NCBI GenBank assembly: GCA_039817415.1
Contig: JBCBVV010000034.1
Span: forward strand, 15,825 to 79,824
DNA: 64,000 nt
DNA from: JALEFZ01 sp039817415
GTDB taxonomy: Bacteria > Bacteroidota > Bacteroidia > J057
Reading direction: 5' to 3'
Below are positions 1 to 9,539 of the stretch, piece after piece. A program made the translations under genes and the position numbers. The first letter of the stretch is position 1, and the number at the start of each line of letters is the position of its first letter. The notes under the pieces are model-generated. The model searched no databases. It was not told where the DNA came from and worked only from the letters and a program-made list of their open reading frames with translations.

Positions 1-79
1 CTGCATCAAGAATTTCTACAACAGCATCGGTAATTTCAGGACCGATACCATCTCCCGGTATTAAGGTGATTGTTGGCAT
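1..79 (-). CDS. Isocitrate/isopropylmalate dehydrogenase family protein, N-terminal fragment
   Basis: Only the first 26 codons are inside the window; the gene runs off the left edge. The start codon is the ATG complementary to 77-79. The translated N-terminus contains LIPGDGIGPEI (residues 6-16), the nucleotide-binding signature of the NAD(P)-dependent beta-decarboxylating dehydrogenases (isocitrate, 3-isopropylmalate, homoisocitrate). The short stretch looks most like NAD-type isocitrate dehydrogenases, but it cannot separate the family members. It is downstream of nusB on the same strand, behind a strong terminator, so it probably has its own promoter within 80-290. Confidence 0.8.
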   Translation of the reverse strand, partial: MPTITLIPGDGIGPEITDAVVEILDA

Positions 80-197
80 AAAAGAATTGCAATTTTGTGT
101 GTTCTGTAACTATGAGTTTCCTAGCTGATAGAAAGTTATTGTCCTAATTAGCCAGATTCAACCATTTTTATGATGAAAAAATCATGATCAGGTCAAC

Positions 198-210
198 AAA
201 CAATTTGTTT
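198..210. promoter_or_regulatory. 13-bp palindrome ahead of the dehydrogenase gene
   Basis: AAACAATTTGTTT is a perfect odd-length palindrome about 120 bp upstream of the dehydrogenase start. It could be a protein binding site, but it is AT-rich and short, so chance is quite possible. The rest of 80-290 shows no ORF or RNA gene that I can recognise. Confidence 0.2.
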
Positions 211-291
211 ACTTTCCCTATAAAATGGAAGTCAAAAGAATGAATCAGCCTTTCACATGACAAATATCATTCTACTTCCGTGGCCATAAAA

Positions 292-320
292 AAAGCCGTC
301 AAAAAGACGGCTTTATATTT
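292..320 (-). terminator. Rho-independent terminator of nusB
   Basis: A 9-bp perfect stem (292-300 AAAGCCGTC with 306-314 GACGGCTTT) closes over a five-base A loop. An A-tract on the plus strand just left of the stem becomes the T-tract on the minus strand. It lies 24 bp past the nusB stop codon and should end that transcript. T residues follow on the plus side too, so it may act in both directions. Confidence 0.85.
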
Positions 321-337
321 AGGTTGTTGTAATCGAA

Positions 338-859
338 TCAAGATTTGGTTTTATCCATGGAGGGAGCTTTTCTGTGCTGGGAATGATCAATCAGTCCCCT
401 ACCCTTTTTAACGATTAAACCATTTTGGCGGAAGTCATTGTATAGACTGTCCAAAATGCCATTGATGAATTTACTTGATTTGGGCGTAGAGTAAGTCTTT
501 GCCAATTCAAGGTATTCATTAATAGTAACTTTGACAGGAATCTCCTCGAAGTTTAGCATCTCGCATATAGCCATATGCATGAGGATGCGGTCAATTCTGG
601 CGATTCTGTCCAGTTCCCAATTTTCTGCCTTGCTTTTGATGTAATCATCATAGCGGTCGGCATTCTTCATGGATTCATAATAAAGAGCGGAAAGAAGTTT
701 GGTATCACCTGTCAATCTTTTGTTCTTCTCAATTTCTTCCACTTCATCGTGGATTTCTTTAAGAAGAAGATCGAATACGTAGGTATCAGGTTGTCCCGAA
801 CTTACACAGGCGTATACAGCCTGCATCACTTTAGCCCTAATTTGCCTTCTCGTAATCAT
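338..859 (-). CDS. nusB: Transcription antitermination factor NusB
   Basis: NusB binds boxA RNA together with NusE (S10) and takes part in antitermination of rRNA transcription. The 173-residue protein starts with MITRRQIRAKVMQAVYA, the usual NusB N-terminal helix. Its second half carries the family core: a run around residues 85-110 (ARIDRILMHMAICEM), then IPVKVTINEYLELAK and SSKFINGILDSL. Length is slightly above the common 130-160 because of an acidic/basic insertion at residues 30-60 and a basic tail. It is followed by a terminator and preceded by the leucine-dehydrogenase gene on the same strand, 33 bp away. Confidence 0.93.
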   Translation of the reverse strand: MITRRQIRAKVMQAVYACVSSGQPDTYVFDLLLKEIHDEVEEIEKNKRLTGDTKLLSALYYESMKNADRYDDYIKSKAENWELDRIARIDRILMHMAICEMLNFEEIPVKVTINEYLELAKTYSTPKSSKFINGILDSLYNDFRQNGLIVKKGRGLIDHSQHRKAPSMDKTKS

Positions 860-892
860 CTGAAATTCACTAGCTAAGTAACTTTGAGCAAT

Positions 893-1975
893 TTACCGAT
901 ACAATCTATTATTTCCTACTTCCTTTATGCGTTTTTCTGCCTGAGCCATCGCAGCTTGCAAAGGTGTCATGTCAGAAGTTGACGCGAAATGCAGAACTTG
1001 TAAGGTCGTATCGTATATTTTTTTCGTTATGCGTTTGGCAACTTCAGGATGATATCCATGAAGTTCCTGGCTTACGTTGATGATACCGCCGGCATTTACC
1101 ATGAAATCCGGGACGAACAATATACCTCTTTCCCTCAATGCCAAAGAATCTACCTCCTCATTTAGAAGTTGGTTGTTAGCTCCACCTACGATCATTTTAC
1201 ATCTAAGGTTTGGAATACTTTCAGAATTCAGGACCCCTCCAAGTGCATTAAGAGAAAGAATGTCAACCTCTGCATTGACCACATCTTGCCCTTCTACCGC
1301 CTTTACCCCAAATTGTTGGACGACCTCATTCACAGCTTGTTGGTTTACATCATAAACAGATACCTCTGCCCCTTCCTTCACAAGATATTTGACCAATTTG
1401 CTACCGACCTTGCCTACTCCTTGCACCATGATTTTTTTTCCGCTCAAGGAGTTGTGGCCCTCAGCATGTTGGACAGCAGCCTTCATGCCCAGATAAACCC
1501 CATAGGCCGTAAGGGGGGAAGAATCACCACTTCCTCCAAGATGTTGGTCTACTCCCACTACATAGGGTGTCTCAAGTTTGATGTACTCAAGGTCGGTTGG
1601 TTTAATGCCGACATCAGAGGCGACATAATATTTTCCTGCTAAGTTGTTGAGGAAAATCCCAAACCTACGAAGCAAGGCTTCAGATTTGTGAACTAAGGGA
1701 TCCCCTATGATAACGGCCTTTCCCCCTCCTACATGAATGCCAGCTAATGCATTTTTATAGGTCATAGCTCGTGAAAGTCTTAGCACATCTTGCAGAGCAG
1801 CCTCCTCATTATGGTAAGGATACATGCGCAGCCCCCCCATAGCTGGTCCCAACAGCGTATTGTGCACCCCTATTATGGCCTTCAAGCCAGTGGCCTTGTC
1901 ATGGCAGAATAACAAAAGTTCGTGGGATTGGCTTCCCATTTGCTCAAAAATAGAAACGGAAGATGAATCATTCAT
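893..1975 (-). CDS. Leucine dehydrogenase-type amino acid dehydrogenase
   Basis: Predicted to deaminate branched-chain amino acids oxidatively with NAD to 2-oxo acids, feeding branched fatty acid and carbon metabolism in the cytosol. The 360-residue length fits Leu/Val/Phe dehydrogenases. The active-site region is clear: GGLRMYPY (47-54), then TYK with Lys74 and GGGK with Lys86, spaced 12 apart as are the catalytic lysines of Bacillus leucine dehydrogenase. The Rossmann half has VQGVGKVG near 185. The substrate (Leu, Val or Phe) cannot be settled from sequence alone. It lies 33 bp upstream of nusB on the same strand, possibly co-transcribed. Confidence 0.88.
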   Translation of the reverse strand: MNDSSSVSIFEQMGSQSHELLLFCHDKATGLKAIIGVHNTLLGPAMGGLRMYPYHNEEAALQDVLRLSRAMTYKNALAGIHVGGGKAVIIGDPLVHKSEALLRRFGIFLNNLAGKYYVASDVGIKPTDLEYIKLETPYVVGVDQHLGGSGDSSPLTAYGVYLGMKAAVQHAEGHNSLSGKKIMVQGVGKVGSKLVKYLVKEGAEVSVYDVNQQAVNEVVQQFGVKAVEGQDVVNAEVDILSLNALGGVLNSESIPNLRCKMIVGGANNQLLNEEVDSLALRERGILFVPDFMVNAGGIINVSQELHGYHPEVAKRITKKIYDTTLQVLHFASTSDMTPLQAAMAQAEKRIKEVGNNRLYR

Positions 1976-2059
1976 TGACTACATAATTTGAAACATTCCA
2001 TTCATTCTTTTTCAAGGTATTCTCCCAGAAAAGAGAATGATATAAGTCCTAAAAGCAGG

Positions 2060-2092
2060 TTTGTCTTTTAAGCCGAAATGTATGTAATTTCA
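2060..2092 (+). promoter_or_regulatory. Candidate Bacteroidota-type promoter for nuoD
   Basis: TTTG at 2060-2063 and TAATTTCA at 2085-2092 are 21 bp apart. This resembles the Bacteroidota -33/-7 pair (TTTG, then TAnnTTTG), with two mismatches in the -7 element. It lies about 55 bp before the nuoD ATG. Confidence 0.35.
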
Positions 2093-2148
2093 CAACAAAA
2101 TAGAGGAATTGAGACTTATATATTCTCTATTGATATAGAAGACAGAAT

Positions 2149-3453
2149 ATGAGCAACGAGGTATTTCCACCCAAAGAAAGTATTACGGATAAGGTAAAAC
2201 CAGCCTTTTTCCCAAAGCATCAGGAGGCGATCTATAAAAGATTGGAAGACAAGCACACGCTTGTAGAAGTTGAAGAAGATCCACTGGGAACTAGAATGGT
2301 CATTAACCTAGGGCCTCAGCACCCTGCCACACATGGTGTACTTAGATGTGTACTAGAGGTGGATGGTGAGAGAATCATAAAATCTGTTGTTGACGTAGGT
2401 TACCTGCATAGAGGGATCGAAAAAATTGCTGAAAACAAGACTTATCAGGAATTCATGCCTTATACAGATCGCATGGATTACCTTTCTCCATACTCAAATA
2501 ATGTCGGATACTGTCTAGCGGTAGAGAAGTTGGTGGGAATAGAGGTTCCCGAAAGGGCGCAGTATATTCGAACCATCGCTTGTGAATTGGCTAGGCTATC
2601 ATCTCACCTTCTCTGGTTGGGAACCATGGTCATGGATGCAGGGGCTGTATCTATGTTCTTATGGACCTTTAGAGAGCGTGAATACCTCTACAACATCTTT
2701 GACAAATTAGCCGGGGTAAGATTTACAGTAAGCCACTCTCGCATTGGAGGTCTTCAGTTCGATATGAATCAAGAGACCATTGATGCGATTATGCATTGGA
2801 AGAAAAACTTCCGCAAGGAGCTCAAGGACTGGAAAAAGCTGCTGGCCAATAATGGTATTTGGATTAAGCGTAACAGAGATGTAGGGGTCCTAACCAAAGA
2901 GGATGCCCTGGGATTAGGAGTTACAGGGCCAGTGCTCAGGGCCTCTGGCGTACCTTATGACCTTCGTACATTTGAGCCATACCTCGCCTATGATCAGGTA
3001 GAATTCGATGTGGTTATCCGTGAAGAAGGAGATTGCCTTGCACGCTATTTGGTACGCATGGATGAGATGGAACAGAGTGTAAGAATTTTGGATCAATTGA
3101 TGGAAAAAATTCCAGGTGGTCCTATCCGAGCCGACAATGCGAAGCATGCTTACCCTTCTAAAGATGAAGTTTACTACTCCATGGAAGGGATGATCCATGA
3201 CTTTATGATGACGGATGTAGGAGTAATGCCTCCAGCAGGTGTAGAAGCCTATTCCGCCATTGAAGCACCCAAAGGTGAATTAGGCTTCCATCTTAAATCT
3301 GATGGTACAGGCTCTCCTTGGAGATGTAAGATCAATGGACCGTCATTCTCAAATCTTCAAGCACTTGAAAAAATGCTTGAGGGAAGTATGTTGGCAGATA
3401 CAGTTGTCCTGATCGGTTCGCTAGACCCAGTGATGGGAGAATGCGATAAGTAA
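2149..3453 (+). CDS. nuoD: NADH-quinone oxidoreductase subunit D (49 kDa subunit)
   Basis: A subunit of the peripheral arm of respiratory complex I that lines the quinone-binding cavity. The 434-residue protein has the family landmarks: NLGPQHPATHGVLR (around 51-64) forming the quinone-site loop, then VGYLHRGIEK, YTDRMDYLSP, and the C-terminal GSLDPVMGECDK. The first 45 residues are a variable, charged extension. Unusually, no other nuo gene is next to it; it has its own possible promoter and a strong terminator, so it is a single-gene unit. The rest of complex I must be encoded elsewhere, or this is a second copy. Confidence 0.93.
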   Translation: MSNEVFPPKESITDKVKPAFFPKHQEAIYKRLEDKHTLVEVEEDPLGTRMVINLGPQHPATHGVLRCVLEVDGERIIKSVVDVGYLHRGIEKIAENKTYQEFMPYTDRMDYLSPYSNNVGYCLAVEKLVGIEVPERAQYIRTIACELARLSSHLLWLGTMVMDAGAVSMFLWTFREREYLYNIFDKLAGVRFTVSHSRIGGLQFDMNQETIDAIMHWKKNFRKELKDWKKLLANNGIWIKRNRDVGVLTKEDALGLGVTGPVLRASGVPYDLRTFEPYLAYDQVEFDVVIREEGDCLARYLVRMDEMEQSVRILDQLMEKIPGGPIRADNAKHAYPSKDEVYYSMEGMIHDFMMTDVGVMPPAGVEAYSAIEAPKGELGFHLKSDGTGSPWRCKINGPSFSNLQALEKMLEGSMLADTVVLIGSLDPVMGECDK

Positions 3454-3494
3454 AATCGACAAATTTTAGAGCTCGAAACGCTCAATAATAATAT

Positions 3495-3529
3495 ATATAC
3501 CGCTCAAAAACGAGCGGTATATTTTTTTG
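3495..3529 (+). terminator. Rho-independent terminator of nuoD
   Basis: An 11-bp perfect stem (3495-3505 with 3512-3522, core ACCGCTC/GAGCGGT) with a six-base loop is followed by a T-tract. It is 42 bp past the nuoD stop. The remainder of 3454-3761 is AT-rich with no ORF or RNA gene that I can recognise; it presumably carries the promoter of the PKD-repeat gene. Confidence 0.9.
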
Positions 3530-3761
3530 TTTTGATCCGAAGAATCGTAGCATCCTCCTCAAAATGAGCAAATTGCCTCAATCCACCTAAAAGAGTTACA
3601 CATATTTTTATCAAATAATTCGAAAATATTATACATACAAAGACTGTCTATTTCACATATCCAAACTTTCTATAGTAATTTGTTTTCAATAAACCGAACA
3701 ACCTTACCTCGCTATTGAGGATTATATCCTAATATCAGAATTTGCATGAAATGAATAATCC

Positions 3762-6700
3762 ATGCGAAGGTTTGTTGTTCTTTTAGTAGTACTATGCCCA
3801 TTCCTTGTTCTTAGTCAGCCTACTGCTAATTTCACCTCAGATACAACCGGAGGATGTGTTCCGGTGGTCATCAACTTTCAGGATTTATCCACGCAGGCAG
3901 TTTCCTGGGAATGGAGAGCCGGAACGGTTACTTCAAGCCAGCAGAATCCGTCTTTTTCCTTTTTGCAATCAGGTAGCATCGATGTAGAATTGATCGTAAC
4001 AGATGCAAACGGAGTCAAGGATACCTTGGTTAGAACATCCTATATCAATGTTCATGATTATCCAACTGTCCAGTTTCAGGCGGATCAAGTTGTGGTGTGT
4101 GCCCACAGCACGATTAACTTTTCAGATTTATCCCTCCCAGGAAGTGGGAATATTGTTCAGTGGAAATGGGATTTTGGAGATGGAAGCATTTCTTCGACCC
4201 AAAACCCTGTTCATGCCTATTCAGATCAGGGAAATTATCCTGTCTCCTTAGAGGTAGAAAACCAATTTGGCTGCCAGGATCGGGTGATTAGACAAGCATA
4301 CATACAAGTTGATGCCCCAAACCCAAGTTTTCAGGCAAATAATACCTTGGCTTGTGGTCCTCCTTTGGTCGTGGACTTCACAAGTACGGGGACTACAAAT
4401 GGAACACACTTTTGGGATTTCGGTGATGGCAATACCTCCACCCAAGTGAATCCAAGTCATACCTATACACAGTTTGGGAGTTTTGATGTCATGCATGTGG
4501 TTGAGGATCAAGCAGGTTGTAGAGATACTCTCATCCGGAATAACATTGTCAACATTGGGGTTAACACACTCAATGTATGGGCATTAGACTCCACCCTTTG
4601 CCTTGGAGATTCAACATTTTTCAAAACCAATGCTCCGAGCAATAGTCAAATTACCTGGGATTTTGGGAATGGGGATAGTTCAAATGTCTTAAATCCTTAT
4701 TATATCTATCCTACTCATGGATCATATACCGTAACAGCCCATATTGCTGATGTGAGCGGATGTCAGGTGACTCTTAGTATTCCCATTGTGGTATATCCTG
4801 ATCCCGTCATAGATTTCACCACCTCCAATTCGAGATTTGGTTGTGATGTTCCTTACACGGTTGATTTCGTTAACCTATCAACAGGAACCACCAATACTTC
4901 CTGGCATTTTCAAACTGGGGGCAACTTTTCAAGTGCTTGGGATACCTCAATGACATTTACAAGTGAAGGTGAGTTTACAGTTAAAATACTTGGAGTTGGA
5001 CCGGGAGGATGTTCTGTGGTCCATCGGAAAAAAGATTATGTTCAGATTAAGAAAATAGAGGGAGGATTTACAGCTGATAAAAGAGGGGGATGTGCACCTT
5101 TTTCTGTTCAGTTTACGGATACCTCTAAATCCATTGTACCTATAACAACATGGGAATGGGATTTTGGCAATGGTCAAACCTCCAACCTTCAGAATCCAAT
5201 TGCAACTTATCTCAATCCAGGTCAATATGACGTACGCCTTATTGTAGGAACATCATCAGGATGTTCAGATACCATTTATACCTCCAACTACATATCTGTT
5301 GGAACCAAGCCTATCATTGATTTCGCCATTGATACAAATCAGGCATGTGCATATAGTCCTGTTCAATTGATCAACTTATCGTCCAATGCCAATAGATTCA
5401 TTTGGTTCTTTAGTGATGGCGATACGGCCATGAGTACCAATCCGCAACATGGATTTGGGGCCCTAGGCCCAATGGACGTGATGTTGGTGGGGATCAATCA
5501 AGGCTGTAGAGATACGCTTCTTCAAACAGGTATCATTGATATCCTGGCACCCTTACCCATTATGGGAATTAGCGACAAAACTGTCTGCCAAACACCCTCA
5601 GATGTAATCTTCTCAGATTTGTCTATCGGAGCAGATACGACTTATTGGACATTGAATGGGAGTAACATGGGAAATCAATCTTCCTGGACCTATACTTTTA
5701 CTCAGGTTGGTTCCAATTACGTAAGCATGACCGTTGAGAATTTCACCACAGGCTGTAAGATTACTGCAGGTGACTCAGTGATTGTACGTCCTGTAGTGGC
5801 TGATTTTGTGGTCGATACCAATAGATCTTGTATTCCATTCAGGGTTAATTTTATAGATCAATCCATTAACGCTATTTCATGGAAATGGGATTTTGATCAC
5901 AGAAATGATACATCCGCCCATCAAAATCCTTCCTACAACTATAGAATAGCAGATGTCTATGAACCTAGCCTAATGGTTCGAAATTCTATTAATTGTAGAG
6001 ACACATTTACCTACCAGAGTTTGCATGCGCTAGAGACGACAGCGGATTTTGATATTATTTCTGATTCGGCAGGTTGTGTTCCTTTTGTGGTTCAACTTCA
6101 GGATTTAACCAGTGGAACTGGACCTGCAGCCCAATGGGAGTGGCAAATTGGAGACTCTTCTTTCTCGGGAAGTGCTAATCCCTCTTTTATCTTGACGGAA
6201 GAGGATCGCTATAATGTAAAGTTAACCGTTACAGATGTGGATGGCTGTGTGGATTCCGTTTCACAGGTTGATGCCTTACATGCTACACAACCGGTCCCAG
6301 ATTTCATTGTAAATCCAACGGTAAATTGTAATGGGAATCCATCTGTTTTTGTCAGTTTGAGTTTGGGCGAAGGGCTAAGTTACGATTGGGATTTTGGGGA
6401 CGGAGGTACCTCCACACTAGCGAATCCAGTCTACACGTATAGTCAAAATGGCTTATATAGCATTTCCCTTGAAGTAACGGATGTCAATGGCTGTGATAGT
6501 TCAATCACCTTATCAGATCATATTCTGATCGACGAAATTGAAGCAAACTTCAAATCGGATACCACCTTTGCGGCATGCCCTCCCTTGGTGGTGAATTTTG
6601 AGGCAGATACGGCCTTTCCGCATGATCAAATTTCTTATTTTTGGGACTTTGGCGATGGGGCTACTTCTACACAGGCTACCCCTTCTCATAATTATACTTT

Positions 6701-9446
6701 ACCAGGATCTTATACAGTCAGTCTAGTTATATCATCATCTAGTGGATGTTCAGATACACTTATCATCCCTAATCATGTCTTGATTCAAGGGCCCACAGGA
6801 ACATTTACATTTGATCCAAAGGAGGCCTGCCCAGGAGCGGTCATTTCATTTGAGGGTCAATCAGGTGCTCAGGTAAGTTACGAATGGATTTTTGGAGATG
6901 GTCTGACGGGGAATGGGCAGTTAGCTACTCATACATATACCACTGAAGGTACTTATTTTCCAGTCATGGCTATTGAGGACTCCGCCTCCTGTAAGGTCTA
7001 TATAGCTTCCAATGATCCAGTTGATATATTACCCTCACCTACTGCTGAATTTACGGTAAATGATTCTGCTTTCTGTGAAAATGGGACAGTAAATTTAACC
7101 CATCTTTATGGCGGCTCTACAGCAAACTTGACCTATTCATGGACTACGAGTGATGGACAAAGCTCCAGTATTCCCAATCCTTCCTTTTCCTTCTCTCAGC
7201 CAGGGGCCTTTGACATTACCTTGGCTGTCAGAAACGATTTGGGATGTGGAGATACCTTAACCAAAACATCCTATATCAATATTTTCGAAGCTCCAGTCAT
7301 TGACATTGTATTGTCCGATACAGCAGCCTGTGTCCCCTATCAGACCACGGCTTCATTAGAATTGAATGGACACCCCTACAATGTCAACCAGTATGAATGG
7401 AGTGCCCCAAATGCTCAGGGACAATCCTCTATTTTTCCCTATACGATTTCTGAAGAGGGCAATTACACCCTAAACGTCAGGATTGAAGATGAAAATGGCT
7501 GTGAGGCAAATAGTTCGATGGATGTCATTGGGCATCCTCTTCCAGAACCAGCCTTTTCGGTTTCTGATAGCGTAGGATGTGCACCCTTCAATCTTTCCTT
7601 TACAGACCTTACTCCTGGAAATATTCAGCAGTGGGTATGGGATTTTGGGGATGGAAATGGAGATCAGCAAGCTAATCCCAATCATACCTACCTCTATGAT
7701 GGTCAATTCAGCCTAGCACTTACGGTTATCAATGAATTTGGCTGTGAGGCTAGTGTGATTAAGCCTAACCTGATCTTACTAGAAAAGCCAGTTGCTTCCT
7801 TTATATGGGATCAGGATAGTTTGTGTCCTTCAGAACCCATCCTTTTTACGGGAACCAGTCAATCCAACAGAAACTTGATTTCATTTGAATGGATGTTTGG
7901 GGATGGGCAAGGAAGTCAAGATGAACATCCAACCCATGAATATGAAAACAGCGGCCAATACGATGTACAATTGATCGTAACTGATAACCTACAATGTAAA
8001 GATACAATGGCCATTCCTTCAGCTGTTGAGGTTATTGAAGATGTCGTTCCAGAGCCGGTAGATATACAATTTGTTACCATAGTGGATGAGGGATTGGTAG
8101 AAATATCCTTCGACGAATTTCCAAATACAAGGAATGATTTTGCCTCCTACCAGATCATGCGCCAGGAACTCAATGGGCAGTATGTTATCATTGGTGAAGT
8201 TACGGATCTGAGCCAGACTGTTTATCAGGATAATCTTGGGCAAAGTAAGCTATCACAAGGTGCTCAATGTTATAAGGTCATGGTTCTAAACAAATGTGGA
8301 ACAGGTCATGCTGAAGAACTCTCCGATCCACATTGTACGATTGATTTAAGCTCGACACCTGAGGAAGATGCGATCCAGTTGACTTGGACTGCTTACCAGG
8401 GATGGCCACATATTCGGGCGTATCGAATCTTCCGTGTCAACAACTACAACAGGTCAGATATGGAACTCATAGGAGAGGTTCCAGGAAGTACGTTAAGCTT
8501 CCTTGATACGGATATGTTCTGCTACGACAGCCATAGCTACAGAATCGAGGCCCTTCATCCTGGCTTGCCTTATAGTTCTTTGTCAGACACAACCTTCAAT
8601 AGTCCCAACCATGAAGGTCCAGATTTAGAAGCGAACATTCTGCTTGCAACGGTAGAGAATAATGAATTTGTTCAGGTGGAATGGGAAATTCCCTTTATAG
8701 AACGCGCATCAGAAGTCATACTTGAAAGAGATGCGGGAAGTGGATTCCAAGCCATTCAAAGCCAAGAAGCTTCCTCAGCAGATGTAAAATTTCAAGACAT
8801 GACAGCAGATGTACACCATCAATCTTATCATTATAGGTTGTTTGTCATGGACAGTTGTGGAGATGCAACACCAGATGGAGCAAGAGGAAATTCGATACAC
8901 CTAAGAACCAGGCAACAGGGTACCCAGGTTGCGCTCGAATGGAATGCATACGAAGGTTGGCCGTTAGGAGTCGATTTCTACAGAGTTGAACTCTACAATC
9001 CGTCGACTGGAGAATTTGACATACTAGATCAAGTAGATGGTTCAGAAACCAGTTACCGCCACTCGAGACAAGGAGGTTCCGAATTAAAAAATTGCTACCG
9101 GATCATCGCAGAAGCCGCACACAGCAATGAAATAGCCTCAGTCTCCAATGAAGAGTGTCAATTACTTGATCCAATCGTCTACTATCCGAATGCATTTACC
9201 CCTAATAATGATGGTATCAATGACATATTCTTGCCCATTGGAGAGTTTTTAGAGACCTATCAGATTAAAATTTTTAACCGCTGGGGAAAATTGGTTTTTG
9301 AGGCGCGGCAGATTGAAACGGGATGGGATGGTCATGAACTCAACGGAAGAGAGGCTCCAGAAGGCGTTTATGTTTACCAAATCGAAGGGAAAGGAGAGAA
9401 TGGAACAGTCTTCCAACGAACTGGAACTGTTAGTTTGATTAGATAG
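3762..9446 (+). CDS. Giant secreted PKD-repeat protein with type IX secretion (CHU_C) C-terminal domain
   Basis: A 1894-residue surface or secreted protein. Residues 1-19 form a signal peptide (hydrophobic run ending LVLSQ). About 17 tandem PKD-like repeats of roughly 80-85 residues fill 20-1425. Many carry WDFGDG-type motifs with a terminal Y-x-V strand, and almost every repeat has a Cys near its start (GCxP) and another near its end (GCxD). From 1426 to about 1790 come beta-rich FN3-like segments. The last ~95 residues (YYPNAFTPNNDGINDIF, then FNRWGKLVFE, GWDG, APEGVYVYQI) are the gliding-motility-associated C-terminal domain that acts as a type B T9SS sorting signal. Likely an adhesin or matrix protein; no catalytic domain is seen. 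Single-gene unit with its own terminator. Confidence 0.9.
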   Translation: MRRFVVLLVVLCPFLVLSQPTANFTSDTTGGCVPVVINFQDLSTQAVSWEWRAGTVTSSQQNPSFSFLQSGSIDVELIVTDANGVKDTLVRTSYINVHDYPTVQFQADQVVVCAHSTINFSDLSLPGSGNIVQWKWDFGDGSISSTQNPVHAYSDQGNYPVSLEVENQFGCQDRVIRQAYIQVDAPNPSFQANNTLACGPPLVVDFTSTGTTNGTHFWDFGDGNTSTQVNPSHTYTQFGSFDVMHVVEDQAGCRDTLIRNNIVNIGVNTLNVWALDSTLCLGDSTFFKTNAPSNSQITWDFGNGDSSNVLNPYYIYPTHGSYTVTAHIADVSGCQVTLSIPIVVYPDPVIDFTTSNSRFGCDVPYTVDFVNLSTGTTNTSWHFQTGGNFSSAWDTSMTFTSEGEFTVKILGVGPGGCSVVHRKKDYVQIKKIEGGFTADKRGGCAPFSVQFTDTSKSIVPITTWEWDFGNGQTSNLQNPIATYLNPGQYDVRLIVGTSSGCSDTIYTSNYISVGTKPIIDFAIDTNQACAYSPVQLINLSSNANRFIWFFSDGDTAMSTNPQHGFGALGPMDVMLVGINQGCRDTLLQTGIIDILAPLPIMGISDKTVCQTPSDVIFSDLSIGADTTYWTLNGSNMGNQSSWTYTFTQVGSNYVSMTVENFTTGCKITAGDSVIVRPVVADFVVDTNRSCIPFRVNFIDQSINAISWKWDFDHRNDTSAHQNPSYNYRIADVYEPSLMVRNSINCRDTFTYQSLHALETTADFDIISDSAGCVPFVVQLQDLTSGTGPAAQWEWQIGDSSFSGSANPSFILTEEDRYNVKLTVTDVDGCVDSVSQVDALHATQPVPDFIVNPTVNCNGNPSVFVSLSLGEGLSYDWDFGDGGTSTLANPVYTYSQNGLYSISLEVTDVNGCDSSITLSDHILIDEIEANFKSDTTFAACPPLVVNFEADTAFPHDQISYFWDFGDGATSTQATPSHNYTLPGSYTVSLVISSSSGCSDTLIIPNHVLIQGPTGTFTFDPKEACPGAVISFEGQSGAQVSYEWIFGDGLTGNGQLATHTYTTEGTYFPVMAIEDSASCKVYIASNDPVDILPSPTAEFTVNDSAFCENGTVNLTHLYGGSTANLTYSWTTSDGQSSSIPNPSFSFSQPGAFDITLAVRNDLGCGDTLTKTSYINIFEAPVIDIVLSDTAACVPYQTTASLELNGHPYNVNQYEWSAPNAQGQSSIFPYTISEEGNYTLNVRIEDENGCEANSSMDVIGHPLPEPAFSVSDSVGCAPFNLSFTDLTPGNIQQWVWDFGDGNGDQQANPNHTYLYDGQFSLALTVINEFGCEASVIKPNLILLEKPVASFIWDQDSLCPSEPILFTGTSQSNRNLISFEWMFGDGQGSQDEHPTHEYENSGQYDVQLIVTDNLQCKDTMAIPSAVEVIEDVVPEPVDIQFVTIVDEGLVEISFDEFPNTRNDFASYQIMRQELNGQYVIIGEVTDLSQTVYQDNLGQSKLSQGAQCYKVMVLNKCGTGHAEELSDPHCTIDLSSTPEEDAIQLTWTAYQGWPHIRAYRIFRVNNYNRSDMELIGEVPGSTLSFLDTDMFCYDSHSYRIEALHPGLPYSSLSDTTFNSPNHEGPDLEANILLATVENNEFVQVEWEIPFIERASEVILERDAGSGFQAIQSQEASSADVKFQDMTADVHHQSYHYRLFVMDSCGDATPDGARGNSIHLRTRQQGTQVALEWNAYEGWPLGVDFYRVELYNPSTGEFDILDQVDGSETSYRHSRQGGSELKNCYRIIAEAAHSNEIASVSNEECQLLDPIVYYPNAFTPNNDGINDIFLPIGEFLETYQIKIFNRWGKLVFEARQIETGWDGHELNGREAPEGVYVYQIEGKGENGTVFQRTGTVSLIR

Positions 9447-9474
9447 CACACATCACTTTGTATTATTCATTTTG

Positions 9475-9506
9475 GAGTCCCTCACATTGGTGGGGGATTC
9501 TTTTTT
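9475..9506 (+). terminator. Rho-independent terminator of the PKD-repeat gene
   Basis: Stem 9475-9485 pairs with 9490-9500 (GTGGGGGATTC, with G-U pairs), has a four-base loop, and is followed by six T. It is 29 bp after the stop codon at 9446. Confidence 0.85.
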
Positions 9507-9539
9507 GCCTGCTAATAGAAAGCTCGTATTTTTGGCGAG

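Noticed and set aside
1169..1642. 157-codon plus-strand frame inside the leucine dehydrogenase gene
   Set aside because: Antisense shadow of a clear gene; no family features.
3822..8040. PKD repeats as recent DNA-level tandem duplication
   Set aside because: The repeats share protein motifs but their DNA is well diverged; there is no near-identical repeat unit.
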